The position numbers and the translations under genes were made by a program. From JBCCQH01 sp039024435 (GTDB lineage: Bacteria > Bacteroidota > Bacteroidia > J057 > JADKCL01): 61,069 nucleotides of DNA. The DNA lies in contig JBCCQH010000033.1 of the NCBI GenBank assembly GCA_039024435.1, forward strand, positions 1 through 61,069, given 5' to 3'. Of the stretch, positions 17,269 to 26,017 are shown in pieces. The notes under the pieces were generated by a model. It saw only the letters and a list, made by a program, of their open reading frames with translations. It made no database searches and was not told the origin of the DNA. Each line of letters starts with the position of its first letter. Position 1 is the stretch's first letter.

Positions 17269-18018
17269 ATGGGAGGCCAAAAAGAAAATATTGATTTGCA
17301 GGAACTTCCCCGTCATGTCGCCATCATTATGGACGGCAACGGACGATGGGCCAAGCAAAAAGGTAACCGGCGCATTTTCGGACATCGCAAGGCATTGAAG
17401 GCGGTCCGCGAGGTGCTGGAAGGCGGTGTGGACATCGGATTGGAATTTGTGACCTTGTTCACCTTTTCCACCGAAAACTGGAAGCGCCCCAAGGCGGAAG
17501 TACACGCGCTCATGGAACTGCTCGTCAAAACCATCCGGAAAGAAGTCCCCACCTTGATGGAGAACAATATCCGGCTGCGTTCTATCGGGCACATCGAAGA
17601 CCTGCCGCGGCGCGCCCAGCGCGAACTGAGCACCGCCATGGACCTGACCAAGCAAAACGATGGCCTGGTCTTGACCCTGGCCCTCAGCTACGGCGGACGC
17701 TCCGACATCCTACAAGCGGTCAACAAGGTCGCCCACCAGGTACGCGAGGGCAAGCTCAATCCTGGAGCGATTAGCGAAGCCGACCTGCGCGCCCAAATGA
17801 GCACCAGTTATCTTCCCGATCCTGAGTTGATGATTCGGACCTCCGGCGAGTTTCGCATCTCCAACTTTTTGCTCTGGGAGCTGGCTTACGCCGAGTTTTA
17901 CATCACGGACAAGTTCTGGCCCGATTTTGCAAGAGAAGATTTGTATGAGGCCATCGTAAGCTATCAAAACCGAGAAAGGCGTTTCGGTATGATCAGCGAA
18001 CAATTAAAGACGCTATGA
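17269..18018 (+). CDS. uppS: Isoprenyl transferase (undecaprenyl diphosphate synthase)
   Basis: A 249-residue cis-prenyltransferase. Residues 16-28 (HVAIIMDGNGRWA) contain the catalytic Asp22, followed by the H-x(n)-GA-equivalent GHRKALKAVREVLEGG. Other family blocks are TLFTFSTENWKRP, LTLALSYGGRSDI and the C-terminal DPELMIRTSGEFRISNFLLW. It makes the C55 lipid carrier for peptidoglycan and surface polysaccharide, cytoplasmic at the membrane. Its stop overlaps the bamA start by 4 nt (ATGA), indicating translational coupling. It shares the conserved DUF6089-uppS-bamA-ompH order. Confidence 0.97.
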   Translation: MGGQKENIDLQELPRHVAIIMDGNGRWAKQKGNRRIFGHRKALKAVREVLEGGVDIGLEFVTLFTFSTENWKRPKAEVHALMELLVKTIRKEVPTLMENNIRLRSIGHIEDLPRRAQRELSTAMDLTKQNDGLVLTLALSYGGRSDILQAVNKVAHQVREGKLNPGAISEADLRAQMSTSYLPDPELMIRTSGEFRISNFLLWELAYAEFYITDKFWPDFAREDLYEAIVSYQNRERRFGMISEQLKTL

Positions 18019-20549
18019 AGAAATCCATTTGGAGTTCAATCCTTTTCCTGCTGGCAACCCTGTCTTTCGCCAATCTGGGGGCACAGAACGAGATCAATCT
18101 CGACTACGAAACGCCAAAGACCTACACCATCGCCGGGCTGACCGTCGAAGGTTGTGAGTATACCACTCAGAATTCGGTGATTCTGCACACCGGGCTTGCC
18201 ATTGGGGATAATGTGAGTATTCCCGGGACCGACATTGGTAAGGCCATCAAGTCACTTTGGGACCAAAACGTATTTGCGGACATCGATATCTCGGTCGAAA
18301 ACATAGTCGGCGACAAGGTTTTCCTTCTCATCAAAGTCGAAGAGCGGCCGCGAATTTCTTCCTTTACTTTCCGCGGCGTCACCAAAGGGCACGCCGATGA
18401 TCTGCGCGAAAAACTCCGCTTCGTCCGCTCCGCCATGTGGACCAAAGAAAAGGAACGCCGCGCCACCCGGATCATCCGCAATTTTTACATGGAAAAATCC
18501 TTCTTCAACACGAAGGTCAACTTTGCCGTCGAAGACGATGAACTCATGAAAGGTGGGGTCAAGCTCAAAATCCTCGTTGACCGGGGGGAGCGCATCAAAA
18601 TCCACGAAATCAAGGTCGAGGGCAACCAGGACTTCAGCGACCGGCGCCTGAAAAAGAAGATGAAGGAACTGAAGGAGAAAAAAGGCTGGCGCCTCTGGGC
18701 CCGTTCTAAGTACCTGCCTGCGAAAATGGACGACGCCAAAGACAATCTCGTCGCCTTCTACCGGCAAAACGGCTACCGCGATGCGGAAGTCGTCTTCGAC
18801 ACCACCTACATGTACGACGAAAATACCCTCGATGTCGAAATGCGGGTCTACGAAGGCAACCAGTTCTACCTCCGGAACATCTCTTTCAGCGGTAATTACA
18901 AGTACACCGATGACTCACTCTCCAGTATCCTCGGTATCGAGCGGGGCGACCTCTACAATGCCGAACTCCTGGACCGCCGCCTGAATGGCGATCAGAATGG
19001 CCGGGATGTATCAGGCCTCTATCTGGACGACGGCTACCTTTTCTTCAATGCTGATCCGGTGGAAGTGGCGGTGGATGGCGACTCCGTGGACCTCGAAATC
19101 CGTATGTTTGAAGGCCCCCAAGCCACCATCCGCAAGGTGATCGTCGAAGGCAATACCAAGACCAGTGATTACGTGATTCTGCGAGAACTCCGCACCCTGC
19201 CCGGTCAGAAATTTAGCCGCGCCGATCTGATTCGCTCCCAGCGGGAAATCCTGAATCTCGGCTATTTCAATCAGGAAACCCTGCAAATGGTCCCGATTCC
19301 CGATCCAATTTCCGGAACCGTGGACATCAAGTACGTAGTGGAAGAAAAGCCCAGCGATCAGCTCCAAATCCAAGGCGGCTGGGGCGGCCGCATCCGCGAC
19401 CAAGACGGCAATACCATCGGGGGGGGATTCGTCGGGACGGTCCAGCTCGGCTTCAACAATTTTTCCACCCGCAAATTCTTTAAGAAGAAGGCTTGGAACC
19501 CCATTCCTTCCGGCGATGGCCAAAAGCTCAATCTGGCCGTCCAGATGAATGGGGTAGGCTGGCAGAACTACAGCATCTCTTTCCTCGAGCCCTGGCTCGG
19601 CGGAAAAAAGCCGAATTCCCTCGGGGTGAGCACCGGCTACACTGTCAACCAAAGTCCGAGCAACGGCTTCCGGATGAAGACGATCAACACGGGCGTCGAC
19701 TACGGGATGCGCTTGAAGTGGCCGGATGACTTCTTCCGGGCTTACGCTTCGCTCCAGTACAAATACTACGACATCACCAACGGGCGGAATGCCTTTACCG
19801 CGATTGATTTTGACGATGCATTCATCAACATCATTGCCGGTCGCCTCACAATCGACCGAACCAGCATCGACGCGCCGATTTACGCCCGCAGTGGTTCCCA
19901 GATTACCTTTTCCATCGAAGGTACCCCGCCCTACAGCCTCTTTGACCGGGGGACAGATTATGCCACCCTCGAAGACGCAACAAAGTTTAAATTTCTTGAG
20001 TACCACAAATGGAAATTCTCTAGTACCTGGTACTTCCAAGTCGTGAAAAACCTCGTCATCAAACCGCGCGTTCAGTTTGGCTACCTCGGCAGCTACCGCA
20101 ACGATTATGGCATCTCGCCCTTCGAGCGCTTCTACCTCGGGGGCAGTGGCTTGGGGCAGTTCAACTTCTACGGCTGGGAGTACATTGGCCTGCGGGGATA
20201 TCCGGACAATTCCATCGGCCCGCGCCCGGAAGGTGGCAACGTCAACACCCAACCGGTCGGCGGCAGCATTTATCACAAGTATTCACTGGAACTGCGTTAC
20301 CCGATTACGCTCAACCAGGCAGCCCCGATCTGGGTCCTGGGCTTTGCCGAAGCGGGCAACACCTGGCTCGGCAGCAATCAGTACCAGCCATTTGACCTCA
20401 AGCGTGCCGCGGGCGTGGGCCTGCGCGTGATGCTCCCGATGGTCGGCTTGCTGGGCATCGACTGGGGCTACGGCTTCGACCGGATCACCCCGGATGCTCC
20501 GGCGGTAAACGGCAGCCAGTTCACCTTCGTCATCGGGCAGGAGTTCTAA
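18015..20549 (+). CDS. bamA: Outer-membrane protein assembly factor BamA
   Basis: An 844-residue Omp85 protein with a signal peptide (about 1-24, ending NLGAQ). Five POTRA domains occupy roughly residues 35-430, marked by repeats such as YTIAGLTVEGCEYTTQNSVI, KIHEIKVEGNQDFSDRRLKK, FYLRNISFSGNYKYTDDSL and TIRKVIVEGNTKTSDYVILR. The rest is the 16-strand barrel with FYLGGSGLGQFNFYGWEYIG LRGY near residue 710 (the VRGF/Y-type lid-lock motif) and a C-terminal strand ending in Phe. It inserts beta-barrels into the outer membrane and is essential. It is coupled to uppS upstream and followed 21 bp later by ompH-1. Confidence 0.97.
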   Translation: MKKSIWSSILFLLATLSFANLGAQNEINLDYETPKTYTIAGLTVEGCEYTTQNSVILHTGLAIGDNVSIPGTDIGKAIKSLWDQNVFADIDISVENIVGDKVFLLIKVEERPRISSFTFRGVTKGHADDLREKLRFVRSAMWTKEKERRATRIIRNFYMEKSFFNTKVNFAVEDDELMKGGVKLKILVDRGERIKIHEIKVEGNQDFSDRRLKKKMKELKEKKGWRLWARSKYLPAKMDDAKDNLVAFYRQNGYRDAEVVFDTTYMYDENTLDVEMRVYEGNQFYLRNISFSGNYKYTDDSLSSILGIERGDLYNAELLDRRLNGDQNGRDVSGLYLDDGYLFFNADPVEVAVDGDSVDLEIRMFEGPQATIRKVIVEGNTKTSDYVILRELRTLPGQKFSRADLIRSQREILNLGYFNQETLQMVPIPDPISGTVDIKYVVEEKPSDQLQIQGGWGGRIRDQDGNTIGGGFVGTVQLGFNNFSTRKFFKKKAWNPIPSGDGQKLNLAVQMNGVGWQNYSISFLEPWLGGKKPNSLGVSTGYTVNQSPSNGFRMKTINTGVDYGMRLKWPDDFFRAYASLQYKYYDITNGRNAFTAIDFDDAFINIIAGRLTIDRTSIDAPIYARSGSQITFSIEGTPPYSLFDRGTDYATLEDATKFKFLEYHKWKFSSTWYFQVVKNLVIKPRVQFGYLGSYRNDYGISPFERFYLGGSGLGQFNFYGWEYIGLRGYPDNSIGPRPEGGNVNTQPVGGSIYHKYSLELRYPITLNQAAPIWVLGFAEAGNTWLGSNQYQPFDLKRAAGVGLRVMLPMVGLLGIDWGYGFDRITPDAPAVNGSQFTFVIGQEF

Positions 20550-20570
20550 ATCCACCACACACAGATCAAC

Positions 20571-21086
20571 ATGAAGCAGATCATCAGCCTCTTTTTTCTC
20601 TCCGTTTTGCTGGCCGGTACCGTACAGGCCCAGAAATTCGGCTACGTCGATACCCAGTTCATTTTGGAGCAAATGGAGGAATACACTTCGGCCCAAGAAG
20701 AAATCGATGCCTTATCTCAGAAATGGCAAGGCGAACTCGAGCAAATGTACGCGGAGATCGAAAAGATGTATGAGGATTACAAGGCAGAGGAAATGTTGCT
20801 GACCGAAGACGTACGGCAACAGCGTCAGGAGGACATCTTTGCCGCCGAACGCCGCGCCAAAGAATTCAAACAGGAAAAGTTCGGCTACGACGGCGAACTT
20901 TTCAAAGTCCAAAACGACAAAATTCGCCCGATCCAGGAAAAGGTCTACAACGCCGTAGAAACGGTTGCGAAGGAAAGAAGGCTAGACTTTATCCTGGACA
21001 AATCCGCCAACGCTGGCATCCTATACACCAATGCTGCCTTTGACCGCACCGACGATGTCATGGTCAAGCTCGGCTTGAAACGATAA
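20571..21086 (+). CDS. OmpH/Skp family periplasmic chaperone, copy 1
   Basis: A 171-residue protein with a signal peptide (MKQIISLFFLSVLLAGTVQA). The mature start QKFGYVDTQFILEQMEEYTS is typical of OmpH/Skp, followed by a long charged coiled coil (about residues 40-110) and a C-terminal segment LDFILDKSANAGILYTNAAF that forms the trimerisation body. Skp holds unfolded outer-membrane proteins in the periplasm and passes them to BAM. It sits 21 bp after bamA, so it is in the same operon. Confidence 0.95.
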   Translation: MKQIISLFFLSVLLAGTVQAQKFGYVDTQFILEQMEEYTSAQEEIDALSQKWQGELEQMYAEIEKMYEDYKAEEMLLTEDVRQQRQEDIFAAERRAKEFKQEKFGYDGELFKVQNDKIRPIQEKVYNAVETVAKERRLDFILDKSANAGILYTNAAFDRTDDVMVKLGLKR

Positions 21087-21198
21087 TTGGCATACTTTTG
21101 GCCGGGTACACAATGAATGCCGGATAACTGCGTTCGTATGATTGCAGCCGATTCCAAGGTAATCCCGCAATCTCATTCACAATCCGGCATGAGTTTTG

Positions 21199-21206
21199 TA
21201 TCTTTG
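21199..21206 (+). promoter_or_regulatory. -7 box for ompH copy 2
   Basis: TATCTTTG matches TAnnTTTG exactly, with a 19-nt gap to the ATG at 21226. It sits in the 139-bp gap between the first two ompH copies, suggesting that copies 2 and 3 can be transcribed apart from bamA. Confidence 0.5.
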
Positions 21207-21225
21207 CCACCAAATTTCGAACACA

Positions 21226-21765
21226 ATGAGAATTAAGATCGCACTACTTTTACCCTTCTTTGCCTTGGCGCTGGTGCTCACGGGCCTGGCACAGTCAAAA
21301 ATCGGGTATACCAACATCGAACTGGTCATGGCCTACATGCCCGAGTCGAAGTCCATCGAGCAACAGCTCGGCACCTACCAGAAAAAATTGGCGGAAAAGC
21401 TCAAAGTCAAAGACGATTACGTCAAGCAGAAATACCAGGAATACCTGGAAAAGAAAGAGCGCGGCACCATGAGCCCGGACGAGCAGAAGCGCCTCGAAAC
21501 CGAACTCCTGCAACTCGATGAAGAAGTCCAGAAGATGGCCGCCGACTCCGAATATGATCTGATGGCCAAGCGCCAGGAACTGCTGGAACCGGTGCTCAAA
21601 AAGCTGCAAGACGCCATCGACTCGGTCGCCGAAACCGGTGGGTACAGCTACATCCTGAACCAAACCACCAGTGCGGGCGTGTCTACCATTCTCCACGGTC
21701 CCGAAGATGCCGATGTCACGGAAGCGATTTTCGCGAAGCTGGGCATGAAAATGCCGGAAGAGTAA
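21226..21765 (+). CDS. OmpH/Skp family periplasmic chaperone, copy 2
   Basis: A 179-residue protein from the ATG at 21226, giving the signal peptide MRIKIALLLPFFALALVLTG. The mature region begins SKIGYTNIELVMAYMPESKS, then a coiled coil rich in K and E with many EKLKVKDDYVKQKYQEYLEK-type heptads, and ends with the conserved GGYSYILNQTTSAGVSTILH. It differs from copy 1 in the YMPESKSIEQQL segment, which copy 3 shares, so copies 2 and 3 are the closer pair. An in-frame start 30 nt upstream would spoil the signal peptide. Confidence 0.94.
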   Translation: MRIKIALLLPFFALALVLTGLAQSKIGYTNIELVMAYMPESKSIEQQLGTYQKKLAEKLKVKDDYVKQKYQEYLEKKERGTMSPDEQKRLETELLQLDEEVQKMAADSEYDLMAKRQELLEPVLKKLQDAIDSVAETGGYSYILNQTTSAGVSTILHGPEDADVTEAIFAKLGMKMPEE

Positions 21766-21801
21766 GCGCCGTTTCATTTCCAATCAAAAGGCAATCTGAC
21801 C

Positions 21802-22356
21802 ATGAAGAAATATTTTTATCTGCCGATTTTATTGCTCACGCTGGCCCTAACGAGCACCGTCAAGGCCCAAACTGGGGATAAAATCGGGTTTACGAACATC
21901 GAGTTGCTGCTCGCCTACCTGCCCGAGTCCAAAACCATCGACAAGCAAATGCAAACGATGGAAGCCAAGCTCAAGGAAAGCCTGGAGGTCAAGCAGAAAT
22001 ACTACCAGCAAAAGATGATGACCTACGTCGAACGCGAGCAAAAAGGGCCTCCCATGGGGGAAGCCGAAAAGCAGGCCGCCGTCGCCGAGATCCAAAAGCT
22101 CGAAGGTGAAATCCAGAAGGACATCGAAAGTGGCCAAAACCGCATCCTCAAACGGCGCATGGAACTGCTCAAGCCGATCCAGGACAAGATCCAAAAGGCA
22201 ATTGATGAGGTCGCCACAGAAGGCGGCTACTCCTACATCCTCAACCAAGCGGTCGGTTCGGGGATCCCGAGCATTCTCTACGGCGACAAACAATACGACG
22301 TGACCGAAGCCATCGCCAAGAAGTTGGGCATCGACGTCGAGAACGAAGGACAATAA
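21802..22356 (+). CDS. OmpH/Skp family periplasmic chaperone, copy 3
   Basis: A 184-residue protein with signal peptide MKKYFYLPILLLTLALTSTV. The mature start DKIGFTNIELLLAYLPESKT and the end GGYSYILNQAVGSGIPSILY closely parallel copy 2, showing a recent duplication. It lies 36 bp after copy 2 and ends the run; a strong terminator follows 20 bp later. Three ompH paralogues in tandem suggest chaperones specialised for different outer-membrane clients, which is inference. Confidence 0.94.
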   Translation: MKKYFYLPILLLTLALTSTVKAQTGDKIGFTNIELLLAYLPESKTIDKQMQTMEAKLKESLEVKQKYYQQKMMTYVEREQKGPPMGEAEKQAAVAEIQKLEGEIQKDIESGQNRILKRRMELLKPIQDKIQKAIDEVATEGGYSYILNQAVGSGIPSILYGDKQYDVTEAIAKKLGIDVENEGQ

Positions 22357-22376
22357 GTATTGCGACCTATACAACG

Positions 22377-22413
22377 ACGACGGGACATCCTCTGGATGTC
22401 CCGTCGTTTTTTT
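22377..22413 (+). terminator. Rho-independent terminator ending the bamA-ompH run
   Basis: ACGACGGGACATCC (22377-22390) pairs perfectly with GGATGTCCCGTCGT (22394-22407) around a 3-nt loop, followed by T6. It separates this operon from the convergent B12 operon. Confidence 0.92.
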
Positions 22414-22488
22414 AGCCTTTGCGGTGCGGACAAGCACACTTTTCCCCGGCCAGGTTCGGTGTCTTCGCCCGAAACCGGGACCCAACCG

Positions 22489-23547
22489 TTAATCAAACGT
22501 AAAGTTCCCGGGAATGATCCCCGTATCGAATTCATCGCGGAAGGTGCCACCGGCAGTGTAGCGGTACAGTACACCATTGCGTACGTAATCAAATGCATCC
22601 CCCACGTAGATGTCCCCGGTCTGCGGGTCAATCCCCAAAGCATAAAAGGTTCCGCCCCGTCGCGGGATGTAGACCTGCTCCGTCCCGACTGCCGAAGTGC
22701 GATCCAAGTACAGGACATCCCCTTGGTACAGCCAGTACAGGCGTTCTCCGTCCGGACTGATGCGCAAGCGGGAAGCCGAAGCATCCACCTCTCCAAAAAC
22801 GAGCACTTCCGTCACCGCGTGGTTGTCCGCCGGATCAATCCGGTGCAAACTCGGCGCCACCTCGCCCAATCCCCCGCTGCACAGCACCCACAACTGCCCA
22901 CCGGCATCTTCCACGATCCCATTCGGTTCTCGCCCGACCAAAATGCTATCGGTCACCGCGTCCGTAGTGGGATCGATCACCAAAACCTTGTCCGTCCCCA
23001 TCTGCGTCACGTAGACCATTCCCCCCGCCAGAATCAATTCTTCCGTCCAGCCCCCGGTGGGAATCGAGCCGATTAGCGCGCAAGAACTCGGATCGACAAT
23101 GGAAATCGCATCCGCGTAGAGGTCAGTACAGTACGCCTTGGTCGGACTCAAAAACAGCAGGTAGCGGGGCGAAGTCAGACCGGTGACCCGGCAATGCTCC
23201 TCCGCTCCCGGTAAATTGACCACGCGGATTTCGCCGGAATTATTGACCACAATCCAGGCCTTGTTGTCGTATATCGTCAGGCTTTGCGCGACATCCCCCA
23301 GCGGCAAATCTCCAGAAGCCCGGCGGATGATTTTCTGGTCGATGCTGTCGGTAAAATCACGGTAGAGGAAGGATAGCGAGGCATTTCCGCCCAGAAAATT
23401 GCCCTCGTTGATGATAAAAACTCCGTTTTCGTAATTGCTGGGCACCGGAGGCACCGGCGGATCTTCCTCCGGTCCCGTACAACTCAGAGCTCCGAACAAG
23501 AGGACCAACAGGCCCCAAAAATACCGCGTGTGCATGCGCATAGCCAT
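22489..23547 (-). CDS. BtuG-like surface beta-propeller lipoprotein (DUF5074/YncE type), last gene of the B12 operon
   Basis: About 352 residues from the ATG at 23545-23547, which overlaps the TonB receptor stop (TGATG). The signal peptide ends GALSC (Cys23), followed by acidic TGPEEDPP, which resembles the Bacteroidota lipoprotein export signal for surface exposure. The body is a beta-propeller: GVFIINEGNFLGGNASLSFL, KAWIVVNNSGEIRVVNLPG, AYCTDLYADAISIVDPSSC, MGTDKVLVIDPTTDAVTDSI. BtuG in Bacteroides is such a propeller, binds B12 very tightly and caps BtuB. Its position behind a TonB receptor under a cobalamin riboswitch supports the same role. Start alternatives lie 2 and 4 codons downstream. 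Confidence 0.82.
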   Translation of the reverse strand: MAMRMHTRYFWGLLVLLFGALSCTGPEEDPPVPPVPSNYENGVFIINEGNFLGGNASLSFLYRDFTDSIDQKIIRRASGDLPLGDVAQSLTIYDNKAWIVVNNSGEIRVVNLPGAEEHCRVTGLTSPRYLLFLSPTKAYCTDLYADAISIVDPSSCALIGSIPTGGWTEELILAGGMVYVTQMGTDKVLVIDPTTDAVTDSILVGREPNGIVEDAGGQLWVLCSGGLGEVAPSLHRIDPADNHAVTEVLVFGEVDASASRLRISPDGERLYWLYQGDVLYLDRTSAVGTEQVYIPRRGGTFYALGIDPQTGDIYVGDAFDYVRNGVLYRYTAGGTFRDEFDTGIIPGNFTFD

Positions 23548-25523
23548 CAGTTTTGGGCGAATTCCCATTGCAAACGTACGAAAAACGAGCGGCCCGGCAT
23601 CGGTCGCCACGCGATGTTCTGGTAGTCAACATCCCAGAGATTGCGCAAACCCGCCTGCAAAGTCAGATTTTGTCTTTTTCCGCCTAAGGAGCGCCCGGCA
23701 TGGACATTGCCCAGGGTGTAGCCTGCGACTTGTTCCCCGTTGTCCCGGGTGGTGAAGCGCGGCCCCACCCATTCGTGCAGATAGCGCAGGTGCCAGCGCC
23801 GGTAGCGCAGGCGGACCGTGGCCTGCGCGGTGTGTTCCGGGGTGTAGATCAACTGCTTGCCCCGGCTGGCATCATTCGGATCGGGCGTCGCCGTCACCGT
23901 GCTGCGGGTATACGAATAGGCCAGCCGCGCCTGCAACTTCCAGGTCCGCTTGCGGGCATTCGGGCCGAAAGCATTCCACTCCACCGCCGATTCCAAGCCG
24001 CGGACTCCGACCCGCTGGACATTTTCCGGCGACCAGAAAGCGCGGTTTCCCGGCACCCACAGAATCCAGTTGTCCACCCGGTTCAGGTAACCGCCCAGGC
24101 TGAGGTTGAGCCGTTGGGGGTCGCCGTACCGACCGATTTGGTAATCGAGTTGCGCTTCCCCGCTCCAGTTTTGCTCGGGCAGCAATTCCGGATTGCCCCC
24201 CGGCTCCCAGTACAAATCGTTCAGCGTAGGCAGGCGATAGTTGCGCCCGCCATTTGCCTTGAGGGTAAATTTCTTCCACTGCACCTGCATCCCCAGAAAA
24301 CCCAACAGGGGTGACCAGCCCTGATCGCTCAGTTCCTGGCGCAGGGTGAGCGTCGCCCGCAGGTATTTCCGCGCCACAAAGCTCATCCCGGTGGCCGCCG
24401 AAGCCAGGGTCATCTGCCGGCCCGCCGGGTAGCCATCGTTGCGCGCGCGGTCGTGGTTGACCCGCAGATTGACCCCGGAAAAGTTCAGGCCCCGAATCCG
24501 CGCATAGCGGTCAATCCTGTGGCGCCGCCACTCCACGTAGCCGATCAGGCGATCCGTGCGCGCGGCGGAAAAGATGTTTGCGACCGGATGCTCGTAGTCG
24601 AGGTGCTCCCGGAACCAGGCCCCCGTCGCCGACAATTCAAAAAATCGGCCCATGGTCCGCGTGTACCGCAGATAAGACCGCACGCCGCGGTCGTGCTGCA
24701 TTTCTCCCGTCGTCGTCGTGAGCAGGGTCGGAGGCAGTTCCCGCTCCAAGTCGTAGATCCAGGTGCCCGCACTCAGGTAAGCACGTCCGGTATTGCCCAG
24801 GTGGACTTCCTGCAGGGCATTGAAGTGGCGCAATCCCGCATTGGTTTGTCGCACTTCCGGGTTGCCCGGTTGGGTGATATCGGCGAAGGGAAAATCGTTG
24901 CGGGCCCTACCAAAGCTCAACCGCGTGATGCCCTGCACGACCTCATTGCCGTAAATGCCCCGGTAAGCGGAGCGGCGGCTGCCAAAGCTGCCGATTTCCT
25001 GCAAGGCAAGGTGCCCGTAGTTGAAATCAAGATCACCGAAGTACGCCGGCCGGGTCTGCATCAACAGCGCGCCCCCCAGTCCCCCGCCGATCTGGCCCAG
25101 CGAAGGCAGGCCGTAAACGGTGCGTACATCATCGACGATGCTCAGCGCGCCCAGCGAAAAGTCACTCAAGCCGAGGGAGACACTGTTCAGCGGCAGATCA
25201 TTCCAAAGCACCTGGGTGTGGCCCGCCCCCGTCCCGCGAAAGGCCGGGGTAGAACTGCCACTTGCGCCGTAGCCTTTGACGTGAACCGAAGGCTGGGTGC
25301 TCATCAAGTCCGCCAGGTCATGCAAGATGAACTCCTGCAGATCGGCCGAATCCGTCTTGTAACTCACTCCCCCGAAGCCGACATCCGGCAGGGGTTCGTA
25401 AATCAATATCGTTCCCATTTCCACCGCCTGAATGGAATCTCGTTCCTGCCCCCAGAGCCCCAGCGGCGCGGTCAGAAAGAGCCCGAGTAGCCACGGCCAC
25501 CCAAAGGAGGTAGATTGGGACAT
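23547..25523 (-). CDS. TonB-dependent outer-membrane receptor, BtuB-like (cobalamin)
   Basis: About 658 residues from the ATG at 25521-25523, giving a signal peptide ending APLGLWGQ; the open frame continues 54 codons further upstream without a better signal. The plug domain is clear: DLADLMSTQPSVHVKGYGAS, TPAFRGTGAGHTQVLWNDLP, VRTVYGLPSLGQIGGGLGGA. The barrel follows, with a C-terminal strand MPGRSFFVRLQWEFAQN. There is no carboxypeptidase-like SusC domain, as in BtuB. Cobalamin as substrate is inferred from the upstream riboswitch and the BtuG-like partner, whose start overlaps this stop by one base. Confidence 0.88.
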   Translation of the reverse strand: MSQSTSFGWPWLLGLFLTAPLGLWGQERDSIQAVEMGTILIYEPLPDVGFGGVSYKTDSADLQEFILHDLADLMSTQPSVHVKGYGASGSSTPAFRGTGAGHTQVLWNDLPLNSVSLGLSDFSLGALSIVDDVRTVYGLPSLGQIGGGLGGALLMQTRPAYFGDLDFNYGHLALQEIGSFGSRRSAYRGIYGNEVVQGITRLSFGRARNDFPFADITQPGNPEVRQTNAGLRHFNALQEVHLGNTGRAYLSAGTWIYDLERELPPTLLTTTTGEMQHDRGVRSYLRYTRTMGRFFELSATGAWFREHLDYEHPVANIFSAARTDRLIGYVEWRRHRIDRYARIRGLNFSGVNLRVNHDRARNDGYPAGRQMTLASAATGMSFVARKYLRATLTLRQELSDQGWSPLLGFLGMQVQWKKFTLKANGGRNYRLPTLNDLYWEPGGNPELLPEQNWSGEAQLDYQIGRYGDPQRLNLSLGGYLNRVDNWILWVPGNRAFWSPENVQRVGVRGLESAVEWNAFGPNARKRTWKLQARLAYSYTRSTVTATPDPNDASRGKQLIYTPEHTAQATVRLRYRRWHLRYLHEWVGPRFTTRDNGEQVAGYTLGNVHAGRSLGGKRQNLTLQAGLRNLWDVDYQNIAWRPMPGRSFFVRLQWEFAQN

Positions 25524-25603
25524 CCGGGCAAAAGCAAAGCGGCCCCACTTGGACAAAGGGGTCGAACATCCAGAAAACGCTAGTTTGGGACGCTGCCGCA
25601 TAC

Positions 25604-26017
25604 TTATTCGTTGAACACAATCAGTTTTTTTCGGGTCAATCGGCCATCGACACGAAACTCCACGATGTACATGCCGGCGGTCCACCCCGCCGTATCAATC
25701 TCCTGCGTGTAAGTCCCGCCGACGCGCCAGGTCACGTAGCGCGCCCGGCGCTTTCCCTGCAGAGTATAGATCAGAATCTCTATCTTGTTTCGGACACCTT
25801 CTGCGCGCAACTGCAAAGTCGCCCCGCGCAAAATCGGGTTCGGATACAGGTCTACCTGATCAGCGGGCAAAACATCGCCTTTGAGGTAAACGTAGTACTG
25901 CCCGTGGTAACCGTCCCCGGCACCACCGAGATAAGGCACTTGGCTCCATCCCCTTTGGGGCAGGAATATCAGCCCACAAATCAGACCAAAAAGAAACTTG
26001 ACCCCCGGATTTTTCAT
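25604..26017 (-). CDS. Very small T9SS-sorted surface protein in the B12 operon
   Basis: A 137-residue protein whose ATG overlaps the stop of the preceding gene (ATGA). The signal peptide ends LPQRGWSQ. The mature N-terminus VPYLGGAGDGYHGQYYVYLK carries a GGxGDGY motif seen in other T9SS-exported proteins. From about residue 56 the rest is a type A T9SS C-terminal sorting domain (VDLYPNPILRGATLQLRAEG, then AGMYIVEFRVDGRLTRKKLI). Only some 30 residues are left as cargo. The role is unknown; the operon places it with B12 uptake. Confidence 0.8.
   Translation of the reverse strand: MKNPGVKFLFGLICGLIFLPQRGWSQVPYLGGAGDGYHGQYYVYLKGDVLPADQVDLYPNPILRGATLQLRAEGVRNKIEILIYTLQGKRRARYVTWRVGGTYTQEIDTAGWTAGMYIVEFRVDGRLTRKKLIVFNE

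Noticed and set aside
19011..20276. 421-codon minus-strand ORF opposite bamA
   Set aside because: Shadow of the BamA barrel region; no start context or recognisable domain.
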